Under the pieces are notes generated by a model. The model made no database searches, was not told the origin of the DNA, and saw nothing but the letters and a program-made list of their open reading frames with translations. From positions 1 to 64,000 of IMG/VR virus record IMGVR_UViG_3300047552_002060: a stretch of 64,000 nt of DNA, one strand, 5' to 3'. The DNA is from a virus. Positions 6,234 to 12,554 of this stretch are shown here, piece by piece. Each line of letters starts with the position of its first letter. The stretch's first letter is position 1. The position numbers and the translations under genes are program-made.

Positions 6234-6494
6234 ATGCGAATTCTATTGGTTTTGTTTGTGACCTTCTTGATTACAGTAGTTGAAATTGTGCTTACAAGAA
6301 GTTTTTGTAAGGACCCTTTTCCAGGATTGTTGGCGGCTATTCTCTTTGCCCCTCTTTGGTTTTTGATTCTTATCGTGCCAGTCTTAAGGATAAGCTATAA
6401 GGTGAGGACTCAAGAGCCAGACTATATACAAATGCAAGTCGTTAATGATATTGCTGCTATTAGACGTAGCAGTGGGAATAAGCAAACATGGTAA
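6234..6494 (+). CDS. small integral membrane protein
   Basis: 86 aa with two hydrophobic helices (residues 3-21 and about 31-52) and a polar C-terminal tail that is probably cytoplasmic. Overlaps the next gene by 7 bases. Role unknown. Confidence 0.6.
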   Translation: MRILLVLFVTFLITVVEIVLTRSFCKDPFPGLLAAILFAPLWFLILIVPVLRISYKVRTQEPDYIQMQVVNDIAAIRRSSGNKQTW

Positions 6495-6823
6495 AAAAGA
6501 AAGTAAAAGTACCAGTTAAGATACAAGACCCACTCTATTACAACTTTTTCGAAGTAATGCATTATCTTGAGGAAGTTCATAAGAAGAATTTCCGAGATTA
6601 TGCTGGAAAGTTTGGTAAGAATAGTGATATGGAGAAACCATATCAAGATTTCTGGCATTGGATGATTGACATTAATGATGTCCAAAATGGTGGATGGGTT
6701 TGTTTGCCAGATTTGTCTTATTTAGACGATCCTGAGGTTCCCACCTGGAAGAAAGAGATTATCGAATATTTCCATTTATTTCTAGGCAATGAATATGATG
6801 AAAGGATGTTAGCTTCGTGGTAG
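6488..6823 (+). CDS. hypothetical acidic/aromatic protein, 111 aa
   Basis: Soluble protein rich in aromatics (YYNFFEVMHYLEEVH, DFWHWMIDINDVQNGGW) and acidic residues. It looks like a compact helical domain common in large phages, but no function is known to me. Confidence 0.7.
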   Translation: MVKKKVKVPVKIQDPLYYNFFEVMHYLEEVHKKNFRDYAGKFGKNSDMEKPYQDFWHWMIDINDVQNGGWVCLPDLSYLDDPEVPTWKKEIIEYFHLFLGNEYDERMLASW

Positions 6824-7200
6824 CTAAATACGACCGACTAGCCACAATTCCTCTGAAAGATGTACTAGATGCTATAGCTAATAAGAAGCCACTTGTTCAC
6901 CAAGGAGTAAAGTGTGATACGTTTGGTATTCGTCTATTGACGTATCGTGTTCACGGTACAAATTGTTGTGTTCTTGGTTGTAAGGTAAAAGGCGAATACT
7001 TCGCTATTGAGACTCTTTCTAATCTTCATACTCCTCTTTATCATCTGAATTTATATGGAGTTGCTGATGGAAGAGAAGTGATGCTTACGTCTGATCATCG
7101 CATTCCTAAGAGTCGAGGTGGAAGCAATAGCATTGATAATAGACAGCCTATGTGTTGTCCACATAATGCTAAAAAGGGTAATAAGCTTATCTATCTTTGA
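6817..7200 (+). CDS. HNH endonuclease
   Basis: 127 aa from a GTG start overlapping the previous stop. The C-terminal half is an HNH fold: TSDHRIPKSRGGSNSIDN (residues 91-108) with catalytic Asp93-His94 and Asn108, then CCPHNAKKGN with metal-binding Cys113/114 and His116. Extra Cys at 50-55 may complete a zinc site. A small stand-alone form; either a homing enzyme or a phage DNA-processing nuclease. Confidence 0.8.
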   Translation: MVAKYDRLATIPLKDVLDAIANKKPLVHQGVKCDTFGIRLLTYRVHGTNCCVLGCKVKGEYFAIETLSNLHTPLYHLNLYGVADGREVMLTSDHRIPKSRGGSNSIDNRQPMCCPHNAKKGNKLIYL

Positions 7201-7208
7201 AAGAAAAT

Positions 7209-7688
7209 ATGGCCAGACATTTATCGATGAGGTTGTCTCAACGTCGAGTCTTTAACGGACTATATGATTTAGCATGTTGTAAAAATGCTGCCCCAAAGAT
7301 TAATATTGCTACATCGTTGGATGAAATTGACTGCCCTAAGTGTAAAGAGATAAGCAAGAATAGATATTGGTTCTATCATTCAAATTGCGGTTGTTGGCAA
7401 CAAGTATTCTACGATCATGAAAATATTCAATGTGAGCAATGTTATTATGCGAACTTGAATGCTAGTAATGAAGTTAAAAAGCAATTAAGTGATTTGTATC
7501 ATTTTTGTATCTTTTGTGGAAAAGAAGGTACGCAACGCTCTTTAAGAGCGTATTTAACTTGCGAAACATGTGACGCTGTATTGACAGATTGGCTTTTAGA
7601 GCATACAGATAAAATTACACAAATAGAAGAACTACAAAAACAAAGAGCAGCATTACAACACACAATTCGACTACACAAATCCAAATGA
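7209..7688 (+). CDS. Cys-rich multi-zinc-ribbon protein
   Basis: At least five CxxC units (DCPKCKE, QCEQCYY, FCIFCGKE, TCETCDA) plus NCGCW predict two or three zinc ribbons, then a C-terminal coiled coil (ITQIEELQKQRAALQHTI). ATG 7209 is preferred; a TTG at 7197 overlaps the upstream gene. It may bind nucleic acid or act as an adaptor. Confidence 0.65.
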   Translation: MARHLSMRLSQRRVFNGLYDLACCKNAAPKINIATSLDEIDCPKCKEISKNRYWFYHSNCGCWQQVFYDHENIQCEQCYYANLNASNEVKKQLSDLYHFCIFCGKEGTQRSLRAYLTCETCDAVLTDWLLEHTDKITQIEELQKQRAALQHTIRLHKSK

Positions 7689-7987
7689 TACTTCCCAAAC
7701 TACATATTTACGGACAAACCTATTTCCATGAGAAGGCTTTTATTGTAGGAAATAGAGAGGCTCTGGTGCACCTCAGAGATGCTATTGATGCTGCGTTGGC
7801 TAATGAAGCCGGAACAACTTTAGCCTATGTGGCAGATGGTGAAGGCTACGATGTAGAAGTATATCAAGAGAATAGTGATACCTTCTGGGAAGATGCTCTG
7901 CGACCTTATACTGATGAAGTAGCCAGAGATACACGCGAAGAAGCAATTACCCCATGGCATCTACACGCGAAGTTTTATTCGAGATGA
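7685..7987 (+). CDS. hypothetical protein, 100 aa
   Basis: Alpha/beta protein with FIVGNREALVHLRDAIDAAL and YVADGEGYDVEVY, a pattern seen in several uncharacterised phage proteins. Overlaps both neighbours by 4 bases. Confidence 0.65.
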   Translation: MILPKLHIYGQTYFHEKAFIVGNREALVHLRDAIDAALANEAGTTLAYVADGEGYDVEVYQENSDTFWEDALRPYTDEVARDTREEAITPWHLHAKFYSR

Positions 7988-8448
7988 ATATCTTTGTATT
8001 AGATTTAAACCCAGCATTGGCTGCGCAATATCAAGCAGATAAACATGTAATTAAAATGACGCTTGAGAGTGCGCAACTCTTATGCTCACCTTTTGAGCCA
8101 GAGGATGGCGCACCATACAAGCGAACTCATTATAATCATCCCTGTGCTAAGTGGGTCAGAGAAGATGAGTTTAATTATACTTGGTTGCTCACACATGCTT
8201 GGGCATTAGGAGTCGAGTACACTTATCGCTATGGCAAGCGGCACAGATGTGTTCCTGTGATCGACTGGTGTTATCAGAACATGTATAAACTTGCTCTACC
8301 GCGAGAGAAACTCTCTCCGTTTGCTCAAGCGATGCCTGACATCTATAAAAATTCAGACCCAGTAGTTGCTTATCGCTCGTATTACATAAATGAGAAGAAG
8401 AGAATGGCGCAATGGAAGGTAAGAGAAAGGCCGGACTGGTATCCATGA
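7984..8448 (+). CDS. conserved phage protein, MNIFVLD family
   Basis: 154 aa. Signature motifs: MNIFVLDLNP, QADKHVIKMTLESAQLLC (likely active-site region with D, K, H, E), NHPCAKWVRE, TYRYGKRH, SPFAQAMPD and AYRSYYINEKK. Relatives are often annotated as pyrimidine-dimer DNA glycosylase-like by fold, which I could not test. ATG 7984 overlaps the preceding TGA and begins exactly at the conserved MNIFVLD, so the upstream ATG 7954 is rejected. Confidence 0.75.
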   Translation: MNIFVLDLNPALAAQYQADKHVIKMTLESAQLLCSPFEPEDGAPYKRTHYNHPCAKWVREDEFNYTWLLTHAWALGVEYTYRYGKRHRCVPVIDWCYQNMYKLALPREKLSPFAQAMPDIYKNSDPVVAYRSYYINEKKRMAQWKVRERPDWYP

Positions 8449-8918
8449 TAGAAGATTGTGAACTCTTAAATAGGCTGTGTTGGCTGCTTAATAAGCGATT
8501 CTTGGCCGAGCAAGAGTATGCCCGAGCCCAATGGCAAGTTGCCTACTACAGAAGGATTAAGGGCAAAATAAAGCATGGGCATGCTGTGTTTGACCCAGAT
8601 ATTGAGGTGTCGCGGTCCTTAGAGTCTATATCCAAGAAGATAGAGATTGTTAGATTGAAGTGCCTTAAGAAGCAGGAACAACTCCTCAAGGCCAAGAAGA
8701 AGCTTGCGGCACCAATAGGTCGTCTAGCTAAGACACTTAAGGCAGATTTTTGCTATAAGGATGGAACCATAAATGCTATTCAAGTCAAAGTTCCTATTCC
8801 ATCTGATCCTTCTCACACTTGGCGCAATTTATACTTAGAAAAAATTGACATAATAGATAGAGCTGAAGAATATATGTTCTCTAAGATCCTAGAGAAGGAA
8901 TTGACCTATGAAGACTAA
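8445..8918 (+). CDS. coiled-coil hypothetical protein, 157 aa
   Basis: Long basic coiled coil (about residues 60-105, SISKKIEIVRLKCLKKQEQLLKAKKK region) followed by a smaller globular end. ATG 8445 overlaps the previous stop (ATGA). Not recognised. Confidence 0.65.
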   Translation: MIEDCELLNRLCWLLNKRFLAEQEYARAQWQVAYYRRIKGKIKHGHAVFDPDIEVSRSLESISKKIEIVRLKCLKKQEQLLKAKKKLAAPIGRLAKTLKADFCYKDGTINAIQVKVPIPSDPSHTWRNLYLEKIDIIDRAEEYMFSKILEKELTYED

Positions 8919-9246
8919 GAAAGACCCAGTAGATGCGCTCAAGATCAGTGCAGAGAGCAAGAAGATTCTCAAAGAGATCCGGACTGAGATGTTTAAGGCA
9001 GTGGAAGATCTCGAGAAAGAGAATGAGCAGCTGAAGACTTCTCTTAAGTTTTTGCGTGAAAAGAGTGATAAAGACGTGCTTCGCCTGATCGCTTGGGCTT
9101 TGGGTAAATCTGTCGCAGAGGTAAACAGGATGAAAGTGAATAAGCTTAGGGAGTGCTGGCGTCTTCGTGACCTGCCAGATCTGAATATCGTTTCTATTGA
9201 TCCTGTGACAAAGAAGTCATTTACACTGATTAAGTTGAGCAACTGA
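8908..9246 (+). CDS. coiled-coil hypothetical protein, 112 aa
   Basis: N-terminal coiled coil (KILKEIRTEMFKAVEDLEKEN), then a small basic C-terminal domain. Overlaps the preceding gene by 11 bases; it could form a heteromer with it. Confidence 0.6.
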   Translation: MKTKKDPVDALKISAESKKILKEIRTEMFKAVEDLEKENEQLKTSLKFLREKSDKDVLRLIAWALGKSVAEVNRMKVNKLRECWRLRDLPDLNIVSIDPVTKKSFTLIKLSN

Positions 9247-9278
9247 CCTACGGTAGAATCGTAGAGAGGCAATTCGTA

Positions 9279-9419
9279 ATGCGACAGAAGTGTGAAGAAT
9301 GTGGTGACTACAAGCATTGTAATGAAGATAGTATTTGTTTTGATTGTGTCCAAGATAGACAAGATCTTCAGGACTGGCTTCCTGAAGATGAAGAAGATGA
9401 ATCAGAAGATAAAGAATAG
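9279..9419 (+). CDS. tiny acidic zinc-finger protein, 46 aa
   Basis: Two Cys pairs (KCEECGDYKHC and CFDC) make a plausible zinc knuckle; the C-terminus is almost all Asp/Glu. GAGAGG lies 11 bases before the start. Function unknown. Confidence 0.55.
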   Translation: MRQKCEECGDYKHCNEDSICFDCVQDRQDLQDWLPEDEEDESEDKE

Positions 9420-9428
9420 GCGCTCTTA

Positions 9429-9860
9429 ATGCTTCTTATCTTAGAAAAAGCTCTTGTCTATGGCCATCTAGGTTTTCTTATTGAAATTTGGTTCACGGGC
9501 ATACATAGTTTTTTCTTTAGAAAAGATAAGAGTGCCACCGCAAAGACATACCTTCCGATGTGTTTGGTATATGGTATAGCAGCGTTAATATTAGAGAGTA
9601 TATCTCAAATTCTTCCATGGCCTTTTTATTTAAAGGCTTTTGTTTATGTTTTAGCAATATATGTCATGGAAGGTTTCAGTGGATGGGTGCTTAAAAAGCT
9701 TATAGGCCGGATTCCTTGGGACTATGGTATAAGTCATTGGACACCTTTCGGCCTTATTAATTTAAAGTACGCTCCGTTTTGGCTATTAGTTGCGATGGCC
9801 TTTGATCCTATCACTGATTTTCTTACTAAGTTGTTACGCCACCTATCATCGGTAACTTAA
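9429..9860 (+). CDS. membrane protein, putative ABC-transporter type IV (CmpB) family
   Basis: 143 aa with four predicted membrane helices. MEGFSGWVLKKLIGRIPWDY followed by a Gly/Ile/Lys-Tyr helix fits the DUF1113/CmpB-type pattern (E-x2-tGW-x6-G-x2-WDY ... G-x-I). The family is annotated as transporter permease on weak grounds; in a phage it may be an unrelated membrane effector. Confidence 0.6.
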   Translation: MLLILEKALVYGHLGFLIEIWFTGIHSFFFRKDKSATAKTYLPMCLVYGIAALILESISQILPWPFYLKAFVYVLAIYVMEGFSGWVLKKLIGRIPWDYGISHWTPFGLINLKYAPFWLLVAMAFDPITDFLTKLLRHLSSVT

Positions 9861-10036
9861 TGTTGATCAAACAAGAATATTCTTTAACTAAAAAACTTTC
9901 GGCTAAAATAATTATGGGCAATTTGTCTATACGTCAAAGGCTATTATTAATTTGGTGGATAATTCTTGGCAAAGTAGTTACTTTTGACGGCGATACAGTG
10001 TTGTCAACTTGTGCTGAACTAATAGAAGATAGCTAA
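9860..10036 (+). CDS. microprotein, 58 aa
   Basis: Starts on the last base of the previous stop. Hydrophobic core RQRLLLIWWIILGKVV with a polar C-terminus; fits the scattered microprotein set loosely. Confidence 0.45.
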   Translation: MLIKQEYSLTKKLSAKIIMGNLSIRQRLLLIWWIILGKVVTFDGDTVLSTCAELIEDS

Positions 10037-10040
10037 AATA

Positions 10041-10406
10041 ATGCTAATTAAGCAAGTAATTGTAATGAGGAAAGACCTCAAGATGCGCAGGGGAAAAGAG
10101 ATTGCCCAAGGCTCGCATGCTTCCAACCACATCCTGATGGAAGTCGGCTTCTTGGGAAAGAATCCTAGCAAAGAACTCATAGAATGGCTCAATACGGGAA
10201 CAACTAAGGTCTGCGTAAGAGTCGACTCTGAGCAAGAATTAATGGATATCTTTAATGCTGCTAAAAATGCTGACCTAGATGTTCATCTAGTCACTGACGC
10301 TGGTCGTACTGAGTTCAATGGAGTTCCGACTAAGACTTGTCTAGCTATCGGTCCTGATGACGCTGACGAGATCGACAAGATAACTGGACACCTGGCACTG
10401 TACTGA
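10041..10406 (+). CDS. pth2: peptidyl-tRNA hydrolase, PTH2 type
   Basis: 121 aa, full length for PTH2 enzymes, which release tRNA from stalled peptidyl-tRNA. Recognisable blocks: KQVIVMRKDLKMRRGKEIAQ with active-site His26, GTTKVCVRV, VTDAGRTEF (86-92) and KTCLAIGPDDADEIDKITG. Type 2 enzymes are typical of archaea and eukaryotes and uncommon in bacteria. With the phage tRNAs in this region, it may recycle them during infection. Confidence 0.88.
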   Translation: MLIKQVIVMRKDLKMRRGKEIAQGSHASNHILMEVGFLGKNPSKELIEWLNTGTTKVCVRVDSEQELMDIFNAAKNADLDVHLVTDAGRTEFNGVPTKTCLAIGPDDADEIDKITGHLALY

Positions 10407-10428
10407 AACCACGATTGCGATCGCATTT

Positions 10429-10797
10429 ATGCTTATAACCGCACCAGAGTCTACGCTTACTTATATCGTCTATGGCTATGTCGGTATAGGCATCTTATTG
10501 ATGATAGCGCTGTTGACCGATGAGGAGATGACTAAAGACTGGCTAGATGCTGGCTTTGCTCTAATAGTTGGACCTATCTGGGCTTTTATCCTCGTACTTC
10601 TCTTGACGATAAAGATCATCGAGAATGGAAAAGAGAAGGTCTCTCTCTTTAAGCAAAGAAAACGAGATAAGAAGAGAACGGCCAACTCAAAACAATTATC
10701 ACTCATTCGTCGAATGTACTTATTAAACTTAATCAGCAAAGATACATTTGTAGAATGTAAGAATATAACCGTGAGAAAAAATGATTCTGGTCACTAA
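10429..10797 (+). CDS. two-helix membrane protein
   Basis: 122 aa. Membrane helices at about 9-28 and 42-61, then a basic cytoplasmic region ending LIRRMYLLNLISKDTF, which resembles the core of the microproteins. Overlaps the next gene by 17 bases. Confidence 0.6.
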   Translation: MLITAPESTLTYIVYGYVGIGILLMIALLTDEEMTKDWLDAGFALIVGPIWAFILVLLLTIKIIENGKEKVSLFKQRKRDKKRTANSKQLSLIRRMYLLNLISKDTFVECKNITVRKNDSGH

Positions 10798-11095
10798 AGA
10801 TATTTTTCTTGATGTTAAGAAGATAGTAGACATACATGTAAACGCCAATATTTTAACAAATATTATCAATGATAAAGTAGTCGAGACACCTCAATATAGA
10901 ATAGATATATGGGCTGATGCCATATTAGCTGGTTCAGCTCAACAGTATTCTATGAATACATATTTTGCTTCAAAAGAAGAAGCTTACGCTTGCTATCGAG
11001 AACTGATACGGCAAATAATTGACTCAGGCGAATATCCCGAGATGAATAATAAATTGTTAGACAACGTATTAACCACAAAGGAAGAGACCAAATGA
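10781..11095 (+). CDS. hypothetical protein, 104 aa
   Basis: Soluble alpha/beta protein, acidic, with a SKEEAYACYRELIRQI helix near the end. Overlaps both neighbours; no known domain. Confidence 0.6.
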   Translation: MILVTKDIFLDVKKIVDIHVNANILTNIINDKVVETPQYRIDIWADAILAGSAQQYSMNTYFASKEEAYACYRELIRQIIDSGEYPEMNNKLLDNVLTTKEETK

Positions 11096-11274
11096 AAGGT
11101 AGTTATCCTCGTACAAAGGCGATTCGTGTTGATAGGCGTGCTCGTGCTGCTGAAGTTCAGGCGGCTAATGAGCGCACACCAGAAGAACAGCTCAGGCATC
11201 TAGACATGCTCGGACTAACGGCAACCAAAGAGCGGGCAAAGATCGCAAAGAAGCTCCAAAAAGAAAAGAATTAA
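11092..11274 (+). CDS. small basic protein, 60 aa
   Basis: Very Lys/Arg-rich, helical (YPRTKAIRVDRRARAAEVQ), no Cys. Could bind nucleic acid. ATGA overlap with the previous gene. Confidence 0.6.
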   Translation: MKGSYPRTKAIRVDRRARAAEVQAANERTPEEQLRHLDMLGLTATKERAKIAKKLQKEKN

Positions 11275-11312
11275 GAATACTAATGTGGTAATGTTTAAGG
11301 ATGTTCTTGAGC

Positions 11313-11402
11313 ATGATCAGACTATTATGGAGAGCTATTAAGTTAGCTCTCCATTTCTGTATTTGGGCTTTTTATCATTTCCGAATCTACACTTACTTAT
11401 GA
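11313..11402 (+). CDS. microprotein, 29 aa
   Basis: Amphipathic and aromatic (LLWRAIKLALHFCIWAFYHF) from ATG 11313; its stop overlaps the next start (ATGA), which suggests coupling. Same style as the other microproteins. Confidence 0.4.
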   Translation: MIRLLWRAIKLALHFCIWAFYHFRIYTYL

Positions 11403-11761
11403 ACATCTATGTCATACATACTCTGAGAAGTGACTGGTATCTTGCAGATGTCTGCGACTATATATTTGCCTCTCTAGAGGGAGCAAAGAAGTGGACTGCA
11501 TATTACATAGAGAATAAGACAGAGCGAGATATCTATATCTCTACCTTTGAAGAGTGCCAACGTCTAGTCGAGGACAATGACATGAAGCCAAAGGCTATGC
11601 TTCAAGCGCTGAGTGACCTACATGACACTGCTACGGCGCATCGGGCACCGTTTTTCTCGATGGAGAAGTGGTTCTATGATGGAGTAGGGATCAGGAAGAA
11701 GGCCGTGGAGACAGCATTCGAATTGGTAAGTGGTACATTAAACAGGTTCTTGTCCCCGTGA
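11399..11761 (+). CDS. hypothetical protein, 120 aa
   Basis: MNIYVIHTLRSDWYLADVCD start, then a helical segment and FFSMEKWFYDGVG. ATG 11399 chosen because it overlaps the preceding stop; the longer TTG start at 11363 is less likely. Family not recognised. Confidence 0.55.
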   Translation: MNIYVIHTLRSDWYLADVCDYIFASLEGAKKWTAYYIENKTERDIYISTFEECQRLVEDNDMKPKAMLQALSDLHDTATAHRAPFFSMEKWFYDGVGIRKKAVETAFELVSGTLNRFLSP

Positions 11762-11925
11762 TTGATTGGAAGCAGTTAGCCGAAGAGGCCCAAAAATTAG
11801 AGATTGCTATCGCTAGATGCGCAAGAGTGACTGCGTTATTAAAGATGTCTTCAAAGAAAAACCCGTACTATCCACTAGTACGGGTTCTCTCTTTACTACA
11901 TGTTGTAGATTGGCCTATGTATTAA
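11758..11925 (+). CDS. possible microprotein, 55 aa
   Basis: GTG 11758 overlaps the previous stop. Core RCARVTALLKMSSKK resembles FYRCLALLKLGD at 55408. Its second half overlaps the terminator hairpin at 11861-11885, so transcription through it may be incomplete; this lowers confidence. Confidence 0.3.
   Translation: MIDWKQLAEEAQKLEIAIARCARVTALLKMSSKKNPYYPLVRVLSLLHVVDWPMY
11861..11885. terminator. bidirectional terminator between convergent genes
   Basis: Perfect 10-bp stem ACCCGTACTA/TAGTACGGGT with loop TCCAC. On the plus side TTCTCTCTTT follows; on the minus side a TTTTCTTTGA tail follows. It separates the plus-strand run from the GIY-YIG gene ending at 11922. Confidence 0.8.
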
Positions 11926-12551
11926 ACTTGAGCATATTCCCAAGAATATCCTTTATGCTGTTTACGTCCATTCTTACCTAAAATACAAGCTCTAATCATC
12001 GTAGGATCAAACCTGGGATCTTGAGATGTATACTCTAAGAAGATCTTCTCGCCTGTTTTTATATTAGTACCAATTACTGGTTTATATTGAGCTATTTGTT
12101 TTTCATGATGACGTTGTTTTGTCTTATCTGTGTCCATTGCTGCTTTTGTAGCAGCTCGATGTTTTGCGGCCCATTTAGGATCAGCACTGCGTTGCCGCAA
12201 CTTTGCTTTAGTTGCGGCACTATGATGCTTACCAGTATTAATCTTTCTAAGATGCTCTTTTTGAGCTTCAGAACAGATTCTTCCCGATTTCCCTTCACCA
12301 CCAAATGTCTTATTAACCAATTCTTCTCCCCAAATTATTGCTGTCTTAATTAAGAATCGTTCATAGGCCAAGACTACATCTTCATTTTCATGCTGAAAGA
12401 CAATTTCAATCTTTCTTCCACCGGCTTCTGAATAAACTTGACGCCATTCAGCACTTCTATCTTTGATAGAGTAAGCTCTATCGTCTTTTCCTTTACCAAT
12501 ATAGAAAAGATTGTTATTATCTAATCGTCTATGTTCATAGATATAAAACAT
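11922..12551 (-). CDS. GIY-YIG homing endonuclease with NUMOD3-like region
   Basis: 209 aa. N-terminal GIY-YIG domain: FYIYEH ... LFYIGKGKDDRAYS, catalytic Arg region EWRQVYSE and Glu in AYERFLIK. The middle has NUMOD3-like DNA-binding repeats (GKHHSAATKAKLRQRS). The C-terminus (GTNIKTGEKIFLEY ... CILGKNGRKQHKGYSW) looks like a helical DNA-binding module. It lies 3 bases downstream of the ribonucleotide reductase gene on the same strand, a frequent homing target in phages. Confidence 0.88.
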   Translation of the reverse strand: MFYIYEHRRLDNNNLFYIGKGKDDRAYSIKDRSAEWRQVYSEAGGRKIEIVFQHENEDVVLAYERFLIKTAIIWGEELVNKTFGGEGKSGRICSEAQKEHLRKINTGKHHSAATKAKLRQRSADPKWAAKHRAATKAAMDTDKTKQRHHEKQIAQYKPVIGTNIKTGEKIFLEYTSQDPRFDPTMIRACILGKNGRKQHKGYSWEYAQV

Positions 12552-12554
12552 AAT

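Noticed and set aside
12087-12353. Plus-strand ORF inside the GIY-YIG gene
   Set aside because: Opposite-strand shadow with Cys/Phe-rich low-quality sequence; the minus-strand frame has clear motifs.
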